Source: Eunapius fragilis (taxonomy: Eukaryota; Porifera; Demospongiae; Spongillida; Spongillidae). Taken from it: a stretch of DNA of 64,000 bases. The stretch is taken from NCBI GenBank assembly GCA_963681505.1, contig OY811975.1, forward strand, positions 5,137,490 through 5,201,489. The letters are read 5' to 3'. The translations under genes were made by a program, and so were the position numbers. Below, one piece after another: positions 32,961 through 44,900 of this stretch. Position 1 is the first letter of the stretch. Every line of letters begins with the position of its first letter. Below the pieces are notes generated by a model. The model did not search any database. It was not told where the DNA came from and saw only the letters and a program-made list of their open reading frames with translations.

Positions 32961-35250
32961 CCTCACATTGAACAAGCTTCCCCTCACAGCCTCCACCACC
33001 TCATCTGTGGGCGTGTCCACGGGGGAGGAGAGGTCAACTGGTAGGAGGAGCTCACTGACCGCCACAGACTTGATCAGGAGTGTGTTTGAAGGAGAGGGGA
33101 GGAGAATGAAGTGGGGCTGGGGACTTGACATAAGGGGAGCAGAAGGTGTGCCGACATGCTCGTGATATGCTAGCAACACTTTCTCCTGAAACAGAAAAAT
33201 ATCTCATTTGAAATTAATTTCCGTACATGTTAGGTCTGTTTCAGCAGCATCTTTCGTTGCAGAGCTACATGTATAAAGGTTTAGAACTTCAAAATAAAAA
33301 GTGGTGTACGTTCTTGTTAATGCACAGTATAATTAAATAACCCAATGATCATATAGGTAGTGTCAAATTTTTAATGGCCTACGACAAGGCACCGAGATGT
33401 ACAACATAACCAAAAATGTTCTTTTCTCAAGTGCAAGTAGGCTCACTCAGTTAATACTGAAGGGACCTTATTCCTATTCCTCCCTCCCTCTCCCTTGTTC
33501 CACACTGAGTCTCGCCTAAAGAGTGGGTGTGGCTTCTCACCCTCTCCCTCAGCAGTTTGGACAGCGCAGTGAACTGCTGCTGGTTGGTCACCAGGTCCTC
33601 CCAGTCCAGCTTCCAGCAGGCAGTGGGCCTCACCACCAGGGGCAGCCCAAAGAGGACACTCTCGCACACGCCCCCTGAGCTCACCAAGGCAACGGCCCTG
33701 AGTCTGTACACGGGGAGGGGGGAGGAGGGAGGGGAGGAGACACTCCCTTTCTCACGCCCAGGAGGTGTAGGGGATGTGGCCTGCAATATCTGAGAGAAAT
33801 TAAAAAACTGATGACACAGAATCTCATCAGATAAGACAATATAACACATAAATTTCTATCTGATACAAAACGATGTGCAGCTCCATAACATTTCTTGTGC
33901 CATTGCATACTCACAAAATGATCCGACGTCAGAGACAATGGACTGAGAACCCGCTCATGGAGGTCACATTTGATGACAACCTCGTCTCCGCCCTCCATCT
34001 GTGTGAGGGGTGAGGGGAGGACGATGTGGAGGTGCTCCACGTCTGTGCCACAGTCCTGCAGCCAGCCCTTGAACGTGGCCTCCAGGCTTAGGACATCGTT
34101 GTCCACAGTCACCACGTCCATCACACTGAGGCCTGGAGGTACGAGAGGTGTGTCATGCATACGTAAGGGCTGTCATAGGTAGAGGGGGAGAGGGAGGTTT
34201 GGATTGGGTGGGTAGCTGGGTGCACAGTGATGATCACTGTGTAAGACAATGATTACAAGACTTCGATGTGGTTTGACTAGAGACGTGATATGGTAAAAGT
34301 GAGTTGGGGGTGAAGAGGCCCAATTCATGCGATGATCAGAACTGTCTTAAAACAATGACAAAGCAATGAACCTATTCTTACATGCCCCCCCCCCCCCCCC
34401 CCCCCCCCCCACAGCAGACAACATGACACACCTAGCTCTGAAGGGCTGGACCCCATAAGTGGGAGGGGCTGGCTTCCTTCCTGGCCCCCAGGCTCCACCA
34501 TTGCTATCATCCTCTCTGGGTCGCTCACACACACCACGCTGATCTTCTTGAGGTGCTCCAATTGGAGCTGGTCAACCATCTTCTCCAGGTGCTCCTTCAC
34601 CAAAATAGGCGACTGCCCTGTGATGAGTGTCACCTCCACTTGGTTTGGTACGGGTGTGGGCCTGGGGCCCTGTGAAGAGGTCAATACACGAGTGGGAGGA
34701 AGGGCATACACGTTTACCTGCTTAGCCCCCTGTACCACGCCTTTGAATTGGGTCATAGACTCTTGAAGACCCTCCAGCATGCAGCCCTTAGGTACGTTAG
34801 AGTGCGGGGCAAGCCCAAAAGCGGGCTTGGCCAACGTCTTGAGTTCATTCAATGCCCCGAGTACCCTTGGGAGATTACCAACTATTGGTTGAAGGGGCAG
34901 AATACACTGCCATGTTGTTGGGTGTGTGCAGGGGGGGGGGGGGGGGGGGGGGGGGGGGGTAAGGGGGATAGAACAGTGAGGAGTGCAGAGAGGAAGTTTC
35001 CGCAGCATGTCTCACTTCGGGGTAATTACCAAGGACGATGACGGAGAAGAGCGGCAACCTACACGGACCAACCACATTACAGGCCAAGCTCACAACGTGA
35101 CATAGTGCGTCGTGAACGTTAAGCAAACTGTTGGTGTCCAGTGGAGGCCGAATGTCAATGAGAGCCACCCTTGCTGTGGGAGGGAAGACGCGGGAAACAT
35201 TTATGCGACTACAAGAATGGCATACAACACTTTCTACCTGGTTGCCTCAT
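32949..35250 (-). CDS. M1AP: Meiosis 1-associated protein (M1AP) orthologue, six exons
   Basis: Exons on the minus strand: 35238-35250 (start MRQP, tentative), 35016-35173, 34432-34906, 33915-34132, 33541-33789, 32949-33185. All joins are GT-AG and keep phase, giving 449 residues. Recognition rests on blocks shared with vertebrate M1AP: ALCHVVSLACNVVGP, ECILP then VGNLPRVL, TVDNDVLSLEATFKGWLQ, GTDVEHLHIVL, KCDLHERVLSP, ALVSSGGVCESVLFGLPLVV, RPTACWKLDWEDL and TNQQQFTAL. Vertebrate M1AP (about 530 residues) is needed for spermatogenesis and acts in meiotic recombination; its biochemistry is little known and I see no catalytic motif. The protein stops about 80 residues before the vertebrate end, at the minisatellite. 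Introns hold poly-C (34385-34410) and poly-G (34930-34959) runs. The identification is firm; the first exon is not. Confidence 0.88.
34385..34410. repeat. Poly-C run in M1AP intron
   Basis: About 26 C, some 20 bases past the exon 3 donor on the minus strand, hence a G-run at the intron start. Confidence 0.95.
34930..34960. repeat. Poly-G run in M1AP intron
   Basis: About 30 G, which is poly-C in the transcript, some 25 bases before the acceptor of exon 3; it may serve as the polypyrimidine tract. Confidence 0.95.
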
Positions 35251-35378
35251 GAAAGGGTACCTATCTGTAGCAGCGGTTGCCATATGCAATAAAGTGACTG
35301 AACAGCTGCGGGTGTGAGGATGACATGTTTTTAAAATAATAACAATATAAAGCGGGAAATGACGTTTAACTAATAAGG

Positions 35379-35454
35379 TCCCCAGACTAAAAATGGGGAT
35401 CCGGAACCTTGCGAAGGTCCCCAGACTAAAAATGGGGATCCGGAACCTTGCGTT
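35379..35454. repeat. Tandem duplication of a 38-bp unit
   Basis: GGTCCCCAGACTAAAAATGG followed by GGATCCGGAACCTTGCGA occurs twice in direct tandem, 130-200 bases upstream of the proposed M1AP start. Confidence 0.92.
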
Positions 35455-35796
35455 TTACTTTATTTGTAGGCTAGCGGCTGCCTCTCCCTCCACCCCACCT
35501 TACTGGCCGCACCAAAATTATATGTTTTGTCCTTCCAAAGTCCCGGACTGCGGACTATATCTGGTTTAATATGGCGGCGTCGATGTATATATATACGTAT
35601 ACATATATACGTATACCTGCATGTTTAAAAAAATATTCGAGGTGCGAGGTTGAGTCTGCACCCTGGCAGACGACCTTGATTACTGGAACCTAGCTAATTG
35701 TAAGTTGCTTGCAGCACTTCTCAATACTGGAAACTCAAAAACAATACTTTCAATGCACAAATGTGCACTAAGTTACAATTTAACCATCCTGGCAAT

Positions 35797-38700
35797 CTAA
35801 GACGATTCAGGCCTAATATTCAGTTCTTGGATAATTGTTCCCATTGTTGGCCTCAGTGCAGGATCAAGCTGTGTGCACCTCTCAGTTAGATCATACAATG
35901 ATTCACTTATCAACTTCATACTTTTGTAAGCTTGAGGAAGGTCTCCCACATTGGGGAGCTCCCCAATTAGCACTTCACAAAGCAGTATCCCATAGCTGTA
36001 CACATCTATCATGGTAGTCTGGGGTTTGTGAGGCTGTGAAGGGTTAACTGGAAATGCCTCGGGCGCAGTGTACACAATGGATCCATCTGCCACCGTGATG
36101 GAGTGCTTCACCCAATTGGAGCAGCCAGAGTGGGACAGCTTTGCGCTCCACCGGCCATTCCCCTTGTCTTCAATAAGCACGTTAGATGAGGTGACGTCCC
36201 TGTGAATGATCGGCACTGTAGATTCGTGGAGGTAGCAGAGCGCAGCCGCCACGTCTCGGAATGCGCTCAAGCACTGCTGCATGTCGAGCCCAAAAGTACC
36301 ATCCTCGTAGGCCTTCCTCAAGGTCATGTCGAGCAGTTCGTTAATGACCAAGGGTCCTCCCTGGTCATCAAGGACTGCTGCTATGAACAGCACTATGTTT
36401 GGGTGGCGCACCTGAGCTGCAGCATTGAACTCGATGTCAAGGTTTTGTAGGTGAATTGTCTTGCGCATGGATTTCACTGCCACCTTTAGTCCTCTGAACA
36501 TCCCTTCATATGTGGACCACCACGCGTCTTCCCCAAGGGACTTATCTAGCAAAATCACAGATGTGCGAGGAACCTTCCAGGATGCCGCTTCTGTGGCAGT
36601 CTTCATCTGAGCGTCCATTTTCAGTTGTTCTATCTCTTGCTGCATTTGATCCAGCTCGTGGGCATGTGCCTCACATACTGTCTCCTTTTCTCTGTTCATG
36701 CCATCTACTGCTGCCTTGAACCATTTATCAAGATCCTCTTTTTCTGTTGACAGTCTCTGTACCTTGTCTTTCAGGTCCTCACCAAATTTGTGCTCCTCAT
36801 TTAGCTTTTCTTGTAGATTCTGTATTTCCCTTTCCATTTGGTTCTGCTCTGTTCTGTGCTGCTGAATCAAGTCTGCCATCATAACTGTCAATTTGTCTAC
36901 TTCCTTCTGGAGCTCCTCTGTATGAAGTTGTTCTGTTTTTAATTTTTCCTGCAGCCCTTCTGCTTCCTTTACTTGGTGATGCAGTCTAATTACCTCATAT
37001 TGCAGATCTCTGCTTAATTCCTGCTCAAAATGCAGTTTCTCATCTTGCTCGTGCATCTCATTCTGCAATTGTTCTATCTCAGATTCGTACTCAGCTTTAA
37101 GTTTGTCTTTACTCTTTAGCAACTTCTTTGTGTGTGAGTGAAGTGCTTCTATGCACTTCTGTGCATGTGTCAGCATGTTATGCGTTCTACCACTGTTGTG
37201 GTCACCATCGCCATTGTCTATGCCTGCGACCTCATCATCTTCTTCTTTTACTTTGTTGGCCACCAGATCTTGAGATACACGAGCATCTACATAACATAAA
37301 ATTATTAGCTTTCACAATCATCACTGTATTTGCATTCAGTTAAATACCACGTGGTCACCATTTAGGATTACATGTATTGTACAATACAAGCACATACATA
37401 ATTACTATTCCAAAATAAGAACCTTACATGGGCTGCCCATTTTCTCTAAGATGAAAGAATCTTCATCCACCAAGCAGCTTAGTAGGCAGAAGTAAGCTTT
37501 ACCAGGCGGGCATCTAAAGTACCTCACTGCATTCTGAAGTGCTACACCATCAGTACATCCAGGCATGGTTTCTTCCTGCATATAAAATAATACAAGTTTG
37601 TTATACATCGTTTTGTGCTACAAACTAATATTGCTACATAATATATTTAATGACATGAACATTATAATAATTGTAATTTTAAAAATAAAACTTTAATCTG
37701 TACCAATTTAAGGCAGTACATATGGAGAAAGTACAAAACAATACTAAACCTTTCAAAAGCCCGCATACGCCTACACATGATGTGTTTAGCCTTGGATATA
37801 CCATCTACTTCTATGGCCAGATGATGCAGAACTAATGTCATTTGCAATATGCATGCAACTAGGTCACATAGCAGTTCTGTTACAATTCACCATTGATAGA
37901 TTTACCAGTTCTAGTCCTGCCATCAATCCATTTATTCCTGCCATTGTACCTATCCACCGAATCGTTCCAAAGATTGGAGGGCTAGTGTAAGATACAATAG
38001 CAAAGGATCCAACTGTCAGTTCATCATGATTAGTATCAAGTATGCGGTCATGTGTGATGTTATGTGCGGTGTCATGAATGGTGTTATGTGTGGTGTGACG
38101 TGTGATGTTATGTGTGGTGTCATGGGTTGCCTGTTGGCTTGGCATTATTGCACCATCACTGTTAGGCAATGTCTCAGGACTTGGTACATCTGAAGGGTTA
38201 ATCTTCTGAATGTCTAGACAGTATATTTCCACAGGACTCTCTTCCTTCCTGTCCTTTGATAATTGTAATTGTTCATCAAATTTGAGTGCAGAATCTGTTC
38301 CTTTTATGCTTATTATCATATCCTCAAACTGTTGTGCTGAAATTTTTGAAGCTTCATATCTGACATCTTCTCTGAATTTTTCATCGTTTTCCACGAGGGA
38401 AGCTATTTTTTTCTCTGTTTGCATTGATATCACACATGTATCCTCTTCATTGCCTATTTCACCATTGCTATGTCCAATTCTACATACATCCCCTACGTCC
38501 ACCTCTTTAGAAAGCAATTGCAATGCAGCACCAATGCCTTCATCTCCTAAACTAGTGTCATCCTCAACATGGCTTGCATCAAAATGTACGCTCCTCTCTT
38601 CAGGTTTGCATTGTGAAACACCATCTGCCCTTCGATCTTGCCTGTTATTTTCATTAAGAAACGCTGAGTGGAAGTCTGCCTTAGTAGCTGCTGAATTTAT

Positions 38701-41043
38701 ATCTTCATTTGAGGAGCTCTCCTTTTGCAGTTGACACTCCTGCCCTACATTACACTAATAATACAGAAAATTATGAATTGCAGCCTTGCTTCATTAAATG
38801 CACCATTTCCCCACCTCTCCAAAGATAAGGTCCAGTGGTAAGTTTTGTCATGGGTTTGTGTTTATTCTGCATTGTTACGTATAAGAACGTACCGCATTTT
38901 GCTTGCCTGCAGTAATGCAGCTCCTTCTTTTTGTGCCACAAATGCGTCTCTTAACTCTCTTTCGTAGTGCTTCATCTGTGTGCATAAAATAAATCTGGTT
39001 ACCATGAGAACAACATATCAACACGCATCCAGACTAAGTTAATGATAGCCTATGCTGATAAAATATATGTATGCACATTTATATAACTATGCAAACAAAT
39101 GTAGTGCGTTGACCACCAAAAATTTCACTGGTAGCAATGTGTGACATGGAACATTACAATTTATTATAATTTTTGTACCACCACTGCTTGTTTCAAAAAT
39201 ATTCCTGTTTCATGCAAGGAAGCTAAGCATTTTGTGACAGAATACATATACACATGTCTCTCTACCTTCAACAAATCTGAAGCATGACAATGAAGGAGCA
39301 CTTCTGATCTTTTGAACCACTAAAGGGTAGAAGAACAGACTCGTAACTATTGAGTGATGCATTTAAAACAACGTCATGCATAAATTTGCCAGACTATAGG
39401 CAAAAAGTAACTTATGGGTGACTACTAGTGACTGTGTCTTTCCAATGAAGTCAGATGTAGCAGTATAAATATATGTATCATCGCTGGAAGTGGACTCCAT
39501 ATAACATAATTACAGGGCAATATGCCCACCAGTAAAACATTACAACTTACACTCTTCAGGAGTGAAGGTGGCCAATAGCTCATCGTTCAAAGCAACCAGC
39601 CTGTCTCCCACTTGTACCTGAAAGCAGAGAGATATTTATACATGGGGGAAAAAACTGTAGTACTCAACAAATTAGAATAAACAAAATGAGAGTTACCCCA
39701 GTCAGTACTACCCTGCTACCATCGTTGACTACTTCAATAATCCAAACTTGGCAAACACATAGGTCCTAATACTCTATAATTTTCCCAAATCCATTATTTA
39801 GTTTACTAAATGAACGCTATAGTTGATAAATCATTTCTGTTGTCGAAACTTATCTGAAAACAGAAGATTACTTATATACATCGACTTTGCACAGCTTATG
39901 CACATCATCATACAAGGACCCTGATCATGATCACTGATTGCAGTACGACGTGGTGATGGTACGAACCTTTCCACTTAGACTTGCAGAACCGTACCCTTCT
40001 ACACGCCACACCACCGCAGGAACGTCTGTTCCTTTTCCACCCACCACTGTGAAACCAAAACTCTCCGTCCGATCCAATGGAGAGTACATTCTTTCCAGAT
40101 TCACCACTTTCTCGGTCATTTCAAACTGCTTTGGTCGTATGAATTCTATATCTTGTCTGCAAATACAGAATTATTGGTAAGTTTACACCCATACAGGTTT
40201 CCCTCCCTTTTAAAAACAGTCTTTTTAGTACCAAAGTATTCATTGGCGTCAGAATCCTGGTGCTATATCACAGTAATTATTTTGATTGTACAGTCTTACG
40301 TATACAAGCGAGAAAGAAAATATGAATATGGTTTATATCAGTGTTGTACTGAAGTAGAATCTGCGGTCAGCATGCACCGCATTCAAAAATAGCTATAGGA
40401 GAAGTGAATACATTACCAGTAGTAACATCATTTGTCTTCAGTTTGGAGACTGTTATTGAAACATCTCTACAGGTACTCAGTGCATGAAAACAACGGTTCT
40501 TCAAAACACAAAAACAGGCAATTGTATGCAATAAAAATGGATATGTTTTTTTGCCAACAGTAGCAAAGTTTGGAGTATATATTTCAGGATACAGAAAAGA
40601 ATGAATAACCCACCTTCCTGCATGACCATTGTATGCCCCTGAAATCTTGGACTAGATAGTATTATAGTAATACCTCACATACCAGCTAAAAAAAACAGCA
40701 TGCAGTTGCGTTTATACGCAACGGAGTTCTAATAATGGGAAAATACAAGTATTATAACAAGGCATGTGCGTATGTTTGCAATATATATCCATCAATCAGC
40801 CAATGGAGCTGCATTGTGAGGTGCTAAATTCGATCTCCGATAGATGGGGGGTTCATATTATTGCTATGAAACATATATGAGACATAGTATTGTGCCGCTG
40901 TCATGCAGATTAACTTGCTTTATGCGCATGCCGGCGTGATAGCCATCACTTGACGTGCTATATGAAAGCTACCTCGCGGCACAATGTATACATCCAAGCA
41001 CGAGTTGTAGCCATATATAATTGTGTTGTGGAGTATACTTACC
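35797..41043 (-). CDS. PDZ - CAP-Gly - coiled coil - TKL-like pseudokinase, multi-exon
   Basis: Exons (minus): 5' UTR ending 41043, 39967-40156 (ATG 40119), 39551-39617, 38893-38975, 37906-38754, 37428-37575, 35797-37286. All joins are in phase; 929 residues. PDZ about 5-95: FGFTVVGGKG is the carboxylate-binding loop, VQVGDRLVALND follows across an intron. Residues 100-345 are low-complexity with a THNITRHTTHN repeat. CAP-Gly about 348-425, split by an intron after AGLEL: IFGTIRWIG, PGCTDG, RYFRCPPGKAYF, CYLD-like. Coiled coil about 473-661. Kinase about 681-921: VAVK Lys705, αC Glu719, HRDVTSSN with Asp797, APE 841. DFG reads HSG (819-821) and the glycine loop is LGEDAWWST, so phosphotransfer is doubtful. 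CAP-Gly domains bind microtubule or EB-type C-termini and PDZ domains bind C-terminal peptides, so a cytoskeletal scaffold is inferred. The intron 2 donor GTTCGT is weak. Confidence 0.85.
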
Positions 41044-41918
41044 TATATGAAGTACGCCGGGCCGTATACGTGGCGACAATTTCTTAGAGTATAGGGGACG
41101 TCCAGTTGGCGATTCCTTTTATTTTGTTCGTAGTTAGCTATAGATCATCGCTTCGCTTAACTGGCTCTGAGATCAAATGAGGCATCAAGCAAAACTGACA
41201 CTGATTTCATAATACTATTTTCATTTATCCGTACGCGGCGCGGGTTATATATGGCTAGACATAATTCACTTTATCCGGTATATTTTAATAGAGAGCAATA
41301 TAGAATTTCGAAAGGAGAAATATACACCGGCTGAGAGTAGCACATGCACCGCATGCCATTATATATTGCACGGCTGTTGTGTATCTATACCATTCTCAAT
41401 ACTTGGCAATCATTTATTATTTGTTGTCAGTGCGTCCGTGCATTTATTATAAATTTATGTATATATATTTATTAATTTTATTTATATAGGACAGTTTCTA
41501 ATTAATAATTGCGCTTGCATGGTTTACTTATAATGTCATTTATAAAAATAACCTGCGTTAGAATCATGCACTTTTATAACTTCAGTAGGATTGAAGCCTA
41601 TTTTCACACTTTTCGAGTCATACCATGCGTGCAAAACAAAAAATTTTGTCCTTACCTTTCTTCCTTTCGCATAAGATGTATAATAATGAATCTGATCGGA
41701 CAATTGCAGGTACCCATTAGGCCTCAAGAGGGACTCTTAATAGTAACGCCCTTGCACCCACTGACAGAGATATTGAAAGCACCGGCCTGCAGGCAAGCGA
41801 TCGAACTATATTTATCGAGATATATTTATACACAGCACAACTATTATTACGTCATTGCACACGTGGCAGTGTTAATTAAGTTTAACGAAGGCCTGGACAC
41901 GAGATAAATTAACTGAAA
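41044..41918. promoter_or_regulatory. Shared intergenic region between two divergent genes
   Basis: 875 bases separate the 5' exon of the PDZ/CAP-Gly gene (minus) from the ATG of the TM2-like gene (plus). A+T-rich with several TATA-like words (41455-41490). Promoters for both genes presumably lie here. An open frame at 41509-41907 is unsupported. Confidence 0.4.
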
Positions 41919-44900
41919 ATGCTTGCTGAGTTAGCGATACTAGCCGTAATCTGCTGTTCACAGTCAGTTGATGGACTCGGGTAGGTGACAGGCACAGTTC
42001 GGCCGCGTGCCGTGTGTTACTCCCCCCAAGGTTTCCCCCATTTCGATCGTATAAAAACTAGGGCGCATCATACCGGGGTAATCTAAATCACAAGTCAACA
42101 CAGGGTTGGAAAACGTCCCGTGGGCCACCATAAACCTGCTCAAATACGCCCCCCCCCCCCCCCCCCCCCCCCCTCCCCCGGGCCCTGCTCTGTTTCGGCT
42201 TATTACCTGGATGCCCTGCATGTGCACCTACGTTACATCCCGACCCATTTGGCCACAGTATATATACATGTTCAGCTGAATGTATTCAGGTGTGTCAGAC
42301 TTCCCCTAACCTTAATTATGTAATTTAAATTTATTCACATGTCTCATGTACGTCAGTTCAACAAACACCTCTCCCGAGTCACGCGTTTTGTCTTTTTAAA
42401 TAGGCAATTCTTCTCTGCTGGTGATGGTATGTGTACCAACAGTAGTGACTGCTATCCTGTTGATCTTCAAGGGTCAAGTGTACCAACCAAGTACATCAAC
42501 TGCTCTGATCAGAAATGTGTGTGCAGTGACTGCTTCTATGCCACAAACTCTTACAAATCGTGTGCCTACCAGAGATGTTGGGAGTACGACAACACGACCC
42601 AGACCTGTAATGACCTGAGGAAGTCTCAGAAAAATACAGTAATCCTTTCAATTTTCCTGTCTTGTTTGGGAGTGGCTAACTTCTATATAGGGCAGAATGA
42701 CAAAGGTACATATATGATTGCATGGATTCTATGATGTACAAGTAACTAGAAACATTCTCTATGTGAGATAGTTGATGGTATAAAGTATTTCGAGGCAATA
42801 CTGGTGTAAAAAGCATGGAAAAAAGGTCTTAACAGAAGAGAAAATGTAATAGTCTTACATTTATAGTTTATATACTTACCACCTATACAACCCTCACCAC
42901 CGTCTGCCTGTCTCCTACATAGAGATTATTGAGCAGGGCACAACTCTGTAGTTAATATATTTTCCGTTCTGATAGGTCCTTGTTTATACACAACTCTTAT
43001 TATTGCCCCTCTGCTTTCTTCTTTGCATTCCTTCCCATCCCTTATTATCTTTCCTCTGATCACCTCCAACCATCCCTCCACACACACTCCCTTCCCATCC
43101 ACCTTTTCCTCAACCCCTCCCTCTGGTCCCCCCTCCCCTCTTGTCTTTAGGGTTGACTCAGCTCGTGGTGACATTAATGTGTGTCATCCTCATCACTACC
43201 TGTTGGATCGCCTCAAGTTGCTACTATCGCCATAACCGTAAGTTACCCTATAGCTACATGTCCAAATGGTATGTGTTAGTATGGCAACAGCCAGATGATT
43301 AGTTGTTCATGAATTGTGAAGATTGTGGATGTAGAGCCCTGGTGATCTTGGTGAACAGAGTTAAGCAGATCTACAATTAGATAGAAGTACAGTAGAGCAG
43401 TTACTGTAACACCTTTAGAGCTGTTCCAAAAAGGAGGTCACAGAATAGTACATGCTTCAGCTCTATGTCGGATATGGACATGTGAACGTTTAGGGAAATC
43501 ATATTTTTAACTACTTCAAATATTATGGAGTTGCGGTCAACTAATATCATGCATTCTCTTATTCTTCATTAACACACTCATGGAAACATAAATTTTTAGT
43601 ATAATATGGAATATACAATAGACATGAGCATTATAATAAATCTAAACTAGCTCAGTCAACTTGAGGCATGCACCCCAGTATTGAGCCAGTGAATAGCTAT
43701 AGAAAGTTGCTACCAGAGATCTTGATAAGCATTTTGATCTCCAGTGGTAAGTGCGATCCTCTTGCCAAGTTCTTAGTGCAGAGTGAGGGATTGAGGACCA
43801 CAAACACCCGAATTTTCCATTGCTACAGGGCAAAAAAAAAGGGCTATGCTCTAAATAGCCATGTTTAGAAGTTTTTCTTTTTCCCAGCCAAGTCAGTCTC
43901 TAGGCCGGACCTACTGGTTGATCTCTAGAGGTATGAAGGAACAAAAGCATCAGGGTCATGTAGCGTCCAATATATGAAACATCTTCCATATTTTCAGGGC
44001 ACAATTGTGACACTATTAGGGACTGATTGCCATCATACTGATACAAACGTAAGGGTTCAAGGTGGGATGGTATGTGTGCTGCACTTGATGAGTCATTGAT
44101 TGATTGCATTTCTAATATGCACAAGTGTCCCAGTCCCAACACTAATAGCCAGTCCTAACACTGGTAGCCAGTCCTAACCTAGCCAGTCCTAACACTGGCA
44201 GCCAGTCCTAACATAGCTAGTCCTAACACTGGTAGCCAGTCCTAACACTGGTAGCCAGTCCTAACATAGCCAGTCCTAACACTGGCAGCCAGTCCTAACA
44301 CTGGTAGCCAGTCCTAACACATTATGGCTGCATGGCAGTGATGTCTTCCAGGACCACAATGACATGTGTATATGACTAACGGCTGATATCCATTAAAATG
44401 AAATGCTTAATTATCAATTTTGATTTTGTAGTAATATTGTTTGAAGGGCAGCCCGTTCCTTGTGATATCGCAGGTTCCATAGTCGTACAATGAAGTCATT
44501 TAAAAAAACTTGACTCACATCTGGAGGGACGATGGTGAATCGGATCATTTCTCTCTTTGTCGCGCTAATCAAACTATAACACAAACAGGAACAGTTTAAC
44601 ATTGCTTTCATGTCATAACAGCGCATGCTTTTAGAGAACAAAAATACTCGTGTACCCGGTCCCACTGTTACCATTTTTCTTCTCCTTCCTTCTGCCATGA
44701 AGAACACGAGCTAGAAACGTTCAAGAGCGCCAACAAATAATAAGGGGAAATGTAACATTCCTATATTTTGCACACAAACAAATGGGCGAAATATAGGACT
44801 ATTATATTCTCCCTTATTATTTGACCCTTCTTCCTTTTTACACCACTATTGCGTTTTTATTACTTGTAACGGGGGCAGGGAATACAAGGTGATGGCTGTG

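Noticed and set aside
33451-33849. Single-exon gene of 132 codons
   Set aside because: Only the middle part is coding, as exon 33541-33789 of M1AP; the frame runs into introns at both ends.
41509-41907. 132-codon ORF between two divergent genes
   Set aside because: A+T-rich promoter interval, no protein features.
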